The notes: generated by a model from the letters alone, not told the origin. Positions 1-6,681 are shown, counted from the first letter of the stretch. The stretch is DNA of 6,952 nt from Methanobrevibacter sp. (GCA_021442885.1 JABUVA010000041.1:17759-24710); one strand, 5' to 3'. A program made the numbers and translations.

Positions 1-36
1 ATAATATTATTTATATCTCCTCACAAACATTTAGAG

Positions 37-48
37 TTATATATTAAA
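37..48 (+). promoter_or_regulatory. Candidate archaeal TATA box upstream of the 850-aa repeat protein gene
   Basis: TTATATATTAAA lies about 40 nt before the ATG at 86. With the usual archaeal spacing of about 25 nt from box to start site, transcription would begin near 65-70 and leave a leader of under 20 nt. No Shine-Dalgarno-like purine run lies between this point and the ATG, so a short or nearly leaderless transcript would fit. The whole stretch is A/T-rich and chance matches are easy, so the call is tentative. Confidence 0.35.
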
Positions 49-85
49 TGTTATCAAATATATACTAATAAGTAAAAATTGTTTT

Positions 86-2638
86 ATGGTGGTTAATATT
101 AGTCTATTTAAAAGTATTAGTAGAAAACTAAACTCCCAAAATCATGCTCTTGAAATTCAAAAAGAAATAATTGATTCTATTAAAGCTGGAAATCCATTTT
201 CAGAGGTTATTAAGGATAATAAAGAAATGATTGCCCAATGGTATATAAAAGGAAGGAAAGGTAATGAGCTTTATACTAATTTCTACAATCAGTTAAATCA
301 ATTAGCAAAAGAGGATATAATTTTTGAAGATTTAGTTACTATTGTTGAGTCTGTTAAAGAATCTAAAGAATTTTTAAAAAATAGACAATATTTCATTTTA
401 TTTAATTCACCTCAAGATATTGATGAATGGTATATAAAAGGTCGGGATGGTGATAAAACTTTCAAATGGTTTTATAATTCAATAAAAGAATATGCATTTC
501 AAGATGTTATAAAATATGATGAAAAATTATTAAATAATCTATTAAATGATGGTTTAGATTTAAATGTAGCTTTAAGTTCACCTAAACTATTTTCCACCAA
601 AAAAGAATTTAAAGAAAATGATTATGGTTCAATAAAACCATTAGTTGAAAAAAATTCAAAAGAAGCTATTATTAATGGTCTTAAAAATGGAAAACAATTC
701 ACAGATTTAATTGAAAGTGAAAATATCTACAATACTCCTGAAGAAATTAGGCAATGGTATGAAAAAGGAAGAAATGGCAATCCAAACCATAAAGATTTCT
801 ATAAAAATGCATTGCCATATGTTGTAAAACAAGATTATAATAAAGTTAGTGAAGCTATTAATAAAGGAACTCCAATAGAAGAACTTTTATCATTACCAAG
901 TATAATGTCCTCTAAATATGAATTCCAAGAATATTTACAATTACAAGAAGATGAGTCTTTTGGTACATTTATAGAACAAGATACTCAAAAAGCAATATTA
1001 AACAGTTGTATGGCAGGTGTTCCATTTAAAAAAGCTATTAAAGATGTTTTCAAATTTAACTCTAAAGATATTGAAATATGGTATAAATTAGGAAGGGGAG
1101 GGGATTCTCAGTATAAAGATTTCTTCGATAAAATATCACCCTTTGTACTAAAAGATGATTGTGAAACTATACTTAATGCAGTTCAAAGTGGAAAATCATT
1201 AAATGAAGCTATTGAAGAAAGTGAATTAATATCTTCTAAAGAGGCTATGAAACAATTATATTCTAAAACAGAATTTGATAGTGGAGGAATAGCAAACATT
1301 GTAAATAAAACAATAGATGTACTTGTTTTTAATACAAATTTTTCATCATCCTCTTTTGATTTTAATGCAAAGTCTGAAAATATTAATCAGTGGGTAGAAT
1401 TAGGTAAACTTAACATTTTTCCATTTAAGAAATTTTATGATGAATACTTAATTTATAAAACTCAAATAAAAATAATACAATCTCTTAAAGATAATGAACT
1501 ATTTTTCAATTCAATAAATAACACAGACTTAGCATATAAACCTGATGAAATATTAGAATGGTTTTTTAAAGGTAAAAATGGAGAAAAATATGTTGAATTC
1601 TACAATCAATGCTCTAAATATACAATAAATGAAACAAAACAATTAATCATCAATCATTTAAGTATGTATCACTCATTTGATCAAGCTATTGAACAAGTTA
1701 ATAAATTATATAATGAAGATGAAATTCGTGAATGGTTTAATCAGGGTAAAAATGGTGAAGATCACATTGAATTTTATGAAACATCTATGGAAATTATGAG
1801 TCAATTTAAAGGTTCAATAAATTCATTAGATGAGCTTTTAACATTGAAATATGAGGAAAAATTAAAATCAGCATCCCTATCAGTAGAAGATTACGATAAA
1901 ATAATTAATGAAATTTACCAACTAGGAAAACCATTTGTTAAATTTGATGAAAAAGACTCAATATTTGAAAAAATTTCTATTATTGTCAATGCTTATGCTC
2001 CTTGGTCATATAAATCAAGAGGAGGGGAATCTGGTTCCTATATGTCTAATTTTATTAAATTAGATGATAGATTACTTGATTCTCAAAAAATATCCACATT
2101 GATTCATGAGTTGACTCATCATTTAGTAGCTGAAATTCTTGAAATAGCTATGTGTTATATGTTAGATGTTGATAAAACTCAAGCTATTGAAGGATTTGTA
2201 GCATTTTTCCTAACTGACCCATTATCTAAGATTATGAATGAATACTGTGCAAGTACAGTGGAAGGAAGATTTATTCCTCATGGATTTCAAAATTATGGTG
2301 CATTTGACATAGCTATGAAAGAATGTAATGCTGAAGAATCTATTAAAGAGTTATACACCTATATTGGAAATACTTTTGCAGATGATATTATTAGTATTTT
2401 AGAGAAATTTATAGATGAGGATTTAAGAAGAGATATTAAAAATCAATTTATAGAAGACCGATTCCCTCCACGTTATGAAGGAATTGATTATGAGTGTTCA
2501 CAAACAATACCAAAAGATGTTATTATAAGCCTTCTATCAGATGCTCTTATAGACTATTATAATTTAGCTAAAAATTCAGAATCCCATAAAGAAATATTAG
2601 AAATAGCTTATAGGAGTTTTAATAGCTCATATCAATAA
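86..2638 (+). CDS. Large repeat protein with C-terminal HExxH metallopeptidase-like domain, unknown function
   Basis: I do not recognise this 850-residue protein. Residues about 22-567 are divergent, probably helical repeats. Seven copies carry a W(Y/F)xxG(R/K)xG...F(Y/F) signature, with tryptophans at 52, 115, 224, 332, 436 (degenerate), 492 and 550. Residues about 590-850 look like a separate domain. In it HELTHH (674-679) gives an HExxH zinc motif, preceded by a strand-like stretch (651-664), and EGFVAFF at 701-707 offers E702 as a third ligand, as in gluzincin peptidases. The N-terminus has no signal peptide and no membrane helix is visible, so a cytoplasmic location is likely. ATG 86 is the only ATG in this frame after the in-frame stop at 32-34, but it lacks a Shine-Dalgarno sequence. 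The gene is more A/T- and Lys/Asn-rich than the kor genes, which suggests an accessory, lineage-specific gene. Peptidase activity is inferred from motifs only. The substrate and the role of the repeats are unknown. Confidence 0.85.
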   Translation: MVVNISLFKSISRKLNSQNHALEIQKEIIDSIKAGNPFSEVIKDNKEMIAQWYIKGRKGNELYTNFYNQLNQLAKEDIIFEDLVTIVESVKESKEFLKNRQYFILFNSPQDIDEWYIKGRDGDKTFKWFYNSIKEYAFQDVIKYDEKLLNNLLNDGLDLNVALSSPKLFSTKKEFKENDYGSIKPLVEKNSKEAIINGLKNGKQFTDLIESENIYNTPEEIRQWYEKGRNGNPNHKDFYKNALPYVVKQDYNKVSEAINKGTPIEELLSLPSIMSSKYEFQEYLQLQEDESFGTFIEQDTQKAILNSCMAGVPFKKAIKDVFKFNSKDIEIWYKLGRGGDSQYKDFFDKISPFVLKDDCETILNAVQSGKSLNEAIEESELISSKEAMKQLYSKTEFDSGGIANIVNKTIDVLVFNTNFSSSSFDFNAKSENINQWVELGKLNIFPFKKFYDEYLIYKTQIKIIQSLKDNELFFNSINNTDLAYKPDEILEWFFKGKNGEKYVEFYNQCSKYTINETKQLIINHLSMYHSFDQAIEQVNKLYNEDEIREWFNQGKNGEDHIEFYETSMEIMSQFKGSINSLDELLTLKYEEKLKSASLSVEDYDKIINEIYQLGKPFVKFDEKDSIFEKISIIVNAYAPWSYKSRGGESGSYMSNFIKLDDRLLDSQKISTLIHELTHHLVAEILEIAMCYMLDVDKTQAIEGFVAFFLTDPLSKIMNEYCASTVEGRFIPHGFQNYGAFDIAMKECNAEESIKELYTYIGNTFADDIISILEKFIDEDLRRDIKNQFIEDRFPPRYEGIDYECSQTIPKDVIISLLSDALIDYYNLAKNSESHKEILEIAYRSFNSSYQ
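149..1786 (+). repeat. Degenerate protein-level tandem repeats, ~54-aa periodicity
   Basis: The coding repeats are visible in the translation. The core consensus is (E/D)I-x-x-W(Y/F)-x-x-G(R/K)-x-G, then 5-7 residues, then F(Y/F). The Trp codons start at 239, 428, 755, 1079, 1391, 1559 and 1733. Distances between successive tryptophans are 63, 109, 108, 104, 56 and 58 residues, which fits a unit of about 54-58 residues in which alternate units have lost the WY signature. Each core is preceded by a helix-like segment of the type I-x-x-x-L-x-x-G-x-x-F-x-x-x-I. DNA identity between copies is low; the best exact match I noticed is 14 nt (239-252 and 428-441). They are therefore old, diverged protein repeats rather than a recent DNA expansion. 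Confidence 0.8.
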
Positions 2639-2688
2639 GCTATTAATCTTTTTTTATAATTTTTCAAATAATTTTTAACAACCTTTTT
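2619..2688 (+). terminator. Hairpin overlapping the stop codon, followed by serial oligo-T runs
   Basis: TTAATAGCT (2619-2627) and AGCTATTAA (2638-2646) are perfect inverted copies. They give a 9-bp stem with a 10-nt loop that contains most of the TAA stop (2636-2638). Downstream are T7 at 2649-2655 and T5 runs at 2660-2664, 2672-2676 and 2684-2688, the last three exactly 12 nt apart. Archaeal RNA polymerase terminates at oligo-U tracts, so the T-runs alone could end the transcript. The last run may also belong to the kor promoter. Confidence 0.6.
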
Positions 2689-2713
2689 AAACATTGTAAA
2701 ACATATATATTTA
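2684..2713 (+). promoter_or_regulatory. Probable promoter region of the korDABC-sucC block
   Basis: Two TATA-like elements lie in the 99-nt gap before korD: TTTTTAAA at 2684-2691 and ATATATATTTA at 2703-2713. The first would place the transcription start near 2712-2716 and keep the Shine-Dalgarno AGGAG (2726-2730) in the mRNA. The second would start transcription close to or downstream of AGGAG, so the first is more economical. The preceding terminator-like structure supports an independent promoter here. The exact box cannot be fixed by eye. Confidence 0.4.
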
Positions 2714-2737
2714 TTAATAATTTATAGGAGATTATAG

Positions 2738-3001
2738 ATGATTTATATAGACGAAAATTTATGTAAAGGTTGTCATCTTTGTGTATTCATGTGTTATAAA
2801 AATGTATATGCAATATCTTCAAAACCTAATAAAAAAGGAGTTTTACTTCCTTATGTGAAATTTGAAGAAAGATGTACAAATTGTGGTGTCTGTGAAGTTG
2901 TTTGTCCTGATCAGGCGATTACTGTTAATGTTAATAAAAATTGGTGGGTTGGTGAAGATACTAATTTCAACCCAAAATTTTCAACAGGTAAAAAGGAATA
3001 G
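2738..3001 (+). CDS. korD: 2-oxoglutarate synthase (2-oxoglutarate:ferredoxin oxidoreductase), delta subunit, ferredoxin-type KorD
   Basis: This 87-residue electron-transfer subunit passes electrons between external ferredoxin and the cluster in KorB. Two cysteine sets are visible, each able to hold one [4Fe-4S] cluster: C9, C12, C15, C19 (CxxCxxCxxxC) and C46, C49, C52, C56 (CxxCxxCxxxCP). The first set ends in Cys-Tyr rather than the usual Cys-Pro. The tail after residue 62 is hydrophilic and contains a WW pair. The ATG follows a clear AGGAG (2726-2730) with a 7-nt spacer. It is the first gene of the block and the korA start lies 11 nt beyond its stop. By sequence alone it could be any small 2[4Fe-4S] ferredoxin subunit of the pyruvate/2-oxoacid oxidoreductase family; the following korA, korB and korC fix the assignment. 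Confidence 0.9.
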   Translation: MIYIDENLCKGCHLCVFMCYKNVYAISSKPNKKGVLLPYVKFEERCTNCGVCEVVCPDQAITVNVNKNWWVGEDTNFNPKFSTGKKE

Positions 3002-3012
3002 GGGTGTAAATT

Positions 3013-4143
3013 ATGACTGAAGAATTATTTATTCAAGGAAACGAAGCATGTGCTAAAGGAGCTTTGAAAGCAGGATGTAGATTATTTGCAGGTTATCCAA
3101 TTACACCATCTACTGAAGTTGCAGAAACTTTAGCAAAAGAACTACCAAAAGTTGGAGGTTCTTTTATTCAAATGGAAGATGAAATTGCTTCTGCAGGAGC
3201 TATTATTGGTAGTTCATGGGGAGGAACTAAGTCAATGACTGCTACTTCAGGTCCTGGATTCTCTTTAATGCAAGAAAATATCGGTTATGCATTTATAACT
3301 GAAACTCCAATTGTTATTGTTGATGTTCAAAGAGGTTCTCCTTCAACTGGTCAACCTACAATGGCTGCTCAGGGAGATATTATGCAAGCTCGTTGGGGTT
3401 CTCATGGAGACTATGAACCAATAGTTTTATCTCCATCAAGTGTTCAAGAATACTTTGATTTCACTGTTAGAGCATTTAACTTAGCTGAAAAATATAGGAC
3501 TCCTGTATTTGTTATGTCTGATGAAGTTGTAGGACATATGAGAGAGAAAGTTATTATTAGAGATGATCTTGAAATAATACCAAGAGTTAAACCAGAAAGT
3601 AGTGAAAATTATTTACCTTTCAGAAATGTTAAAAATGGTACAAATCCAATGCCTGCATTTGGACAAGGATTTGATATTCATGTAACAGGACTTACTCATG
3701 ATGAAAGAGGTTATCCAGATACTGATGATCCTAAAACCCATGAAACTCTTGTTAAACGTATTTGTGATAAAATATTAAATAATAAAGATGATATTTGTGA
3801 TATTGTAGCAGAAGATACTGAAAATGCAGATATTGTAGTTATTTCATATGGTGCTCCTGTTAGATCAATGATTACTGCTGTTAAAAATGCACAAGCTGAA
3901 GGTAAAAAAGTTGGATATATTAAAATTAACACACCATGGCCTTTCCCAGATGAGCAAATTTATGAATTAACAAAATCTGCTAGTGATGTTATTGTTATTG
4001 AAATGAATTTAGGCCAATTATATTATGAAATAGATAGAGTTGTTAAATGTCATGCTAATACTCATTTAATTGATAAAATCGGAGGATTATTACCTACTCC
4101 TAACGAAATATTAGCTAAAATCGAAGATGTAGGAGGAAATTAA
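3013..4143 (+). CDS. korA: 2-oxoglutarate synthase, alpha subunit KorA
   Basis: This is the alpha subunit of the cytoplasmic, CoA- and ferredoxin-dependent enzyme that in methanogens carboxylates succinyl-CoA to 2-oxoglutarate. Its 376 residues match the usual length of separate KorA/VorB-type subunits. Family signatures are GYPITPSTE (27-35), MEDEIAS (54-60), TATSGPG (76-82) and QRGSPSTGQPT (106-116) in the N-terminal pyrimidine-binding domain. The C-terminal transketolase-C-like domain shows SYGAP (278-282) and EMNLGQ (330-335). The start is supported by the G-rich ribosome-binding site at 3001-3006, which overlaps the korD stop. The coding end carries AGGAGG (4131-4136), which serves korB. 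Substrate choice between 2-oxoglutarate and branched-chain 2-oxoacids cannot be proven from motifs, but the KorDABC-SucC context favours 2-oxoglutarate. Confidence 0.95.
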   Translation: MTEELFIQGNEACAKGALKAGCRLFAGYPITPSTEVAETLAKELPKVGGSFIQMEDEIASAGAIIGSSWGGTKSMTATSGPGFSLMQENIGYAFITETPIVIVDVQRGSPSTGQPTMAAQGDIMQARWGSHGDYEPIVLSPSSVQEYFDFTVRAFNLAEKYRTPVFVMSDEVVGHMREKVIIRDDLEIIPRVKPESSENYLPFRNVKNGTNPMPAFGQGFDIHVTGLTHDERGYPDTDDPKTHETLVKRICDKILNNKDDICDIVAEDTENADIVVISYGAPVRSMITAVKNAQAEGKKVGYIKINTPWPFPDEQIYELTKSASDVIVIEMNLGQLYYEIDRVVKCHANTHLIDKIGGLLPTPNEILAKIEDVGGN

Positions 4144-4144
4144 A

Positions 4145-5008
4145 ATGGAACAAGAAAGCCCAAACAAATTTTTACCTTACATGAGAAAAGATAGGCTTCC
4201 TCACATATTCTGTACAGGATGTGGAAATGGTACTATTATAAGTGCATTTCTTAAAGGTATGCAAAAAGCAGAAATGGACTTTGAAAATATAGCTATGGTT
4301 TCTGGTATTGGTTGTTCTTCAAGAATTCCAGGTTATATGGAATGTGATTCTTTACACACTACTCATGGAAGAGCATTAAGTTTTGCAACTGGTTTAAAAG
4401 TATCAAATCCTGATTTAGATGTTGTAGTATTTTCAGGTGATGGTGATGCTGCTTCTATTGGTGGTAATCATTTAATTCATGCTGCTCGTAAAAATATTGA
4501 TTTAACTGTAATTTGTATTAATAACAATATTTATGGAATGACTGGTGGTCAAATTAGTCCAACTTCACCTAAAGGAAGTATTGGAACTACTGCTCCTTAT
4601 GGTACTGATGATTATCCATTTAAATTAGCAGAACTTGTTGCTGCTGCTGGTGCAACTTATTCTGCTAGATGGACTACAGTTCAAATTGATAATCTAGTTG
4701 GATCTATTAAAAAAGCACTTAAAAATCCTGGTTTCAGTTTTGTTGAAGTTGCATCTCAATGTCCAACTTATTTTGGTCGTAAAAATAAGCTTCGTACACC
4801 AACTGCTATGGCAGTAACAATGAAAATGAATACTGTATTTAAATCAGAAGCAGATAGAATGCGTGAAAAAGATTTAGAAGGAAAAATAATTGTTGGTGAA
4901 TTTGCAGATAAACAAAGACCAGATTACACTGATAATATTCAAAAATTAAGTGAAGCAAAATCAGGTGGTAAAACACTTAGATATTCTGCATATATGGATG
5001 ATATATAG
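4145..5008 (+). CDS. korB: 2-oxoglutarate synthase, beta subunit KorB (TPP-binding)
   Basis: This subunit binds thiamine pyrophosphate and the cluster nearest to it. In its 287 residues the TPP motif is visible as SGDGDAAS (97-104) followed by NNN (126-128) and IYGMTGGQ (129-136). Cysteines C23 and C26 (CTGCGNG), C57 (GIGCSSR) and C206 (CPTYFGR) sit where 2-oxoacid:ferredoxin oxidoreductase beta subunits ligate a [4Fe-4S] cluster. The ATG lies one base after the korA stop and is served by AGGAGG at 4131-4136, inside korA. This suggests translational coupling and roughly equal alpha:beta output. The C-terminal part (about 230-287) is charged and typical of KorB/VorA relatives. All expected catalytic features are present and nothing appears truncated. 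Confidence 0.95.
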   Translation: MEQESPNKFLPYMRKDRLPHIFCTGCGNGTIISAFLKGMQKAEMDFENIAMVSGIGCSSRIPGYMECDSLHTTHGRALSFATGLKVSNPDLDVVVFSGDGDAASIGGNHLIHAARKNIDLTVICINNNIYGMTGGQISPTSPKGSIGTTAPYGTDDYPFKLAELVAAAGATYSARWTTVQIDNLVGSIKKALKNPGFSFVEVASQCPTYFGRKNKLRTPTAMAVTMKMNTVFKSEADRMREKDLEGKIIVGEFADKQRPDYTDNIQKLSEAKSGGKTLRYSAYMDDI

Positions 5009-5020
5009 AGGAATGATAAT

Positions 5021-5563
5021 ATGAGAAGAGAAATAAGAATTGGTGGATTTGGAGGTCAAGGAATTCTTATGGCTGGTGTTATTATAGGCAAAGCCGCATC
5101 ACTTTTTGATAATAATGAAGCTGTTCAAACTCAATCTTACGGTCCTGAAGCTCGTGGAGGAGCTTCTAAATGTGAAGTTGTTATTAGTGACCATGAAATT
5201 GATTATCCAAAAGTACAAAATCTAGACATATTTGTAGCTATGTCTAATGAAGCTTTAATCAAATATATTGGTGATTTAAGGGATAATGGAACTTTAATTG
5301 TAGACCCTGGAACAACTGATATTGAAGATGTCCGTGATCATATTGAGGCTCACAATATTACTGTTTTCGAAGCTCCTGCAGGTAAAATAGCTGCTGAAGA
5401 TATAGGTCTTTTAATTGTAGCTAATATTGTTATGGTTGGTGCTATAACAAAATTCACAGAGATTATAACTCCTGATGCTGCAAAAGAAGCTATTTTAGAT
5501 AGTGTCCCTCCAGGAACTGAAGATAAAAATATTGCTGCATTTGAAGCAGGTTATAGTTTATAG
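5021..5563 (+). CDS. korC: 2-oxoglutarate synthase, gamma subunit KorC
   Basis: This 180-residue gamma subunit completes the KorABCD complex. In the family this domain contributes to CoA binding and subunit contacts. The opening glycine-rich segment IGGFGGQG (7-14) and QSYGPEARGG (38-47) are hallmark motifs of the pyruvate/2-oxoacid:ferredoxin oxidoreductase gamma family, and the length is typical. The C-terminal region GAITKFTEIITPDAAKEAI (140-158), with PPGTEDKN following at 163-170, is also characteristic. The ATG lies 12 nt after the korB stop, and a GAGG-type ribosome-binding site (5008-5011) begins on the last base of that stop. The next ATG in frame with sucC comes 2 nt after its own stop, so it is tightly packed in the same transcription unit. 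Confidence 0.94.
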   Translation: MRREIRIGGFGGQGILMAGVIIGKAASLFDNNEAVQTQSYGPEARGGASKCEVVISDHEIDYPKVQNLDIFVAMSNEALIKYIGDLRDNGTLIVDPGTTDIEDVRDHIEAHNITVFEAPAGKIAAEDIGLLIVANIVMVGAITKFTEIITPDAAKEAILDSVPPGTEDKNIAAFEAGYSL

Positions 5564-5570
5564 GGATGGT
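5562..5570 (+). promoter_or_regulatory. Weak ribosome-binding site that favours the ATG at 5575 for sucC
   Basis: AGGGATGGT overlaps the korC stop and ends 4 nt before the ATG at 5575. For the alternative ATG at 5566, the same G-rich run touches the start codon and leaves no spacer. The protein also matches the family N-terminus only from 5575. The match to a canonical Shine-Dalgarno sequence is imperfect. Confidence 0.5.
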
Positions 5571-5574
5571 TTTA

Positions 5575-6681
5575 ATGAAATTTTTTGAACATGAAGGAAA
5601 GGAAATATTTAAAAAGAATGGAATTAACATTCTAGAAGGTTATGTTGCTTACTCACCAGAGGAAGCTTCAGTTATTGCATCTGAATTGGATAAACCTGTT
5701 GTAGTTAAAGCACAAGTTCTCACTGGTGGTCGTGGAAAATCCGGTGGTGTAAAATTTGCAGACAATCCTGGTGAAGCATTTTCAGTAACTGAAGAGATTC
5801 TTGGAATGGATATTAAAGGAAATACTGTTAAAAGAGTTTTAGTTGAAGAAAAAGCAGATATTATCAACGAATTTTATGTAAGTATTACAATTGACAGGGA
5901 AGCTAAAAGACCTATTATCATGGCTTCTAAGGAAGGTGGTGTTAATATTGAAGATTTAGCTAAAAATCATCCTGAAAAAATTATAAAATACCATCCAAAT
6001 CCTTTAGCTGAATTTTTACCATTTGAAGCACGTGAAATTGCTCGTAAAATGGGTGTAAGTTCAGATTTAATTTCACCTATTGGTGATGTTATTTGGAAAC
6101 TTTACAATATATTCCTTAAATATGATGCTGAAACTGCTGAGATTAATCCATTAGTTTCAACTCCAGATGGCTTAATAGCTGCTGATGCAAAACTTGTAGT
6201 TGAAAATGATTCTTTATTTAGACATGAAGATTTAGTTGCTATGTTAAAATATAAGAAGAAAGGAGTGGATTTTGTAAAACTTGATGGTGACATTGCAGTT
6301 ATTGGAAATGGTGCTGGTTTAACTCTTACAGCAATGGATATGGTTAAACTTAAAGGTGGAGAACCTGCAACTTTCCTTGATATTGGTGGTGGAGCATCTG
6401 AAGACATTATTTATCAAGCTTTAAGTATTGTATTAAACTATAAACCTGTAAAAGTAGTATTTTTAAATGTTTTAGGTGGTATTACTAGAGCTGATGATGT
6501 TGCAAAAGGTGTTGTAAAAGTTCTAGATAATATTGATCGTGATGTAAAGATAGTTATTAGATTAACTGGTACACATGAAGAAGAAGGTCAAAAAATTCTA
6601 GAAGAAGCAGGTATTCCTTATGAAATATCAATGGAAGAAGCTGCTGAAAAAGCTGTTGAATTATGTAAGAGTTTAGAATAA
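5575..6681 (+). CDS. sucC: Succinate-CoA ligase (ADP/GDP-forming), beta subunit SucC
   Basis: This subunit binds the nucleotide and, with SucD, interconverts succinate, CoA and NTP with succinyl-CoA, the substrate of the upstream Kor enzyme. From ATG 5575 the product has 368 residues and opens MKFFEHEGKEIF, which aligns with the MKLHEYQAKELF-type start of known SucC. The upstream in-frame ATG at 5566 would add only MVL. The ATP-grasp region has VVVKAQVLTGGRGKSGG (42-58). Mg-binding positions fit N191 (AEINPL) and D204 (AADAKL). The ligase half shows GNGAGL (244-249), FLDIGGGA (267-274), LNVLGGITRADD (298-309) and RLTGTHEEEG (329-338). These features separate it from acyl-CoA synthetases with fused subunits. 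sucD is not adjacent on the right and must lie elsewhere. Nucleotide specificity (ATP or GTP) cannot be decided by eye. Confidence 0.94.
   Translation: MKFFEHEGKEIFKKNGINILEGYVAYSPEEASVIASELDKPVVVKAQVLTGGRGKSGGVKFADNPGEAFSVTEEILGMDIKGNTVKRVLVEEKADIINEFYVSITIDREAKRPIIMASKEGGVNIEDLAKNHPEKIIKYHPNPLAEFLPFEAREIARKMGVSSDLISPIGDVIWKLYNIFLKYDAETAEINPLVSTPDGLIAADAKLVVENDSLFRHEDLVAMLKYKKKGVDFVKLDGDIAVIGNGAGLTLTAMDMVKLKGGEPATFLDIGGGASEDIIYQALSIVLNYKPVKVVFLNVLGGITRADDVAKGVVKVLDNIDRDVKIVIRLTGTHEEEGQKILEEAGIPYEISMEEAAEKAVELCKSLE

Noticed and set aside
1..30. Possible minus-strand Shine-Dalgarno (complement of CTCCTC at 17-22) for a divergent gene off the left edge
   Set aside because: There is no ATG, GTG or TTG on the minus strand within the 16 nt left before the window edge, and that spacer would already be too long.
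239..441. TGGTATATAAAAGG at 239-252 and 428-441 as TATA boxes or a direct DNA repeat
   Set aside because: Both copies encode the same WYIKG protein repeat core within one open frame, so the match is explained by the coding repeat.
86..2638. Surface adhesin-like protein, common in gut methanogens and often repeat-rich
   Set aside because: No signal peptide, transmembrane anchor or Big-type beta repeats are visible; the repeats look helical and highly charged.
2639..2737. Small RNA or riboswitch in the gap before korD
   Set aside because: The 99 nt are explained by T-runs, TATA-like elements and a ribosome-binding site; no further stem-loop of note was found.
3711..3932. Minus-strand open frame of 73 codons inside korA
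   Set aside because: It lies wholly opposite a well-supported gene, its translation has no recognisable motif, and the Ser/Ile/Thr-rich content is typical of an antisense shadow.
5649..5867. Minus-strand open frame of 72 codons inside sucC
   Set aside because: It is antisense to the conserved ATP-grasp coding region, with no family resemblance and no ribosome-binding site of note.
6102..6407. Minus-strand open frame of 101 codons inside sucC
   Set aside because: It is antisense to the conserved ligase region, and its translation is low-complexity Ser/Pro-rich without motifs.
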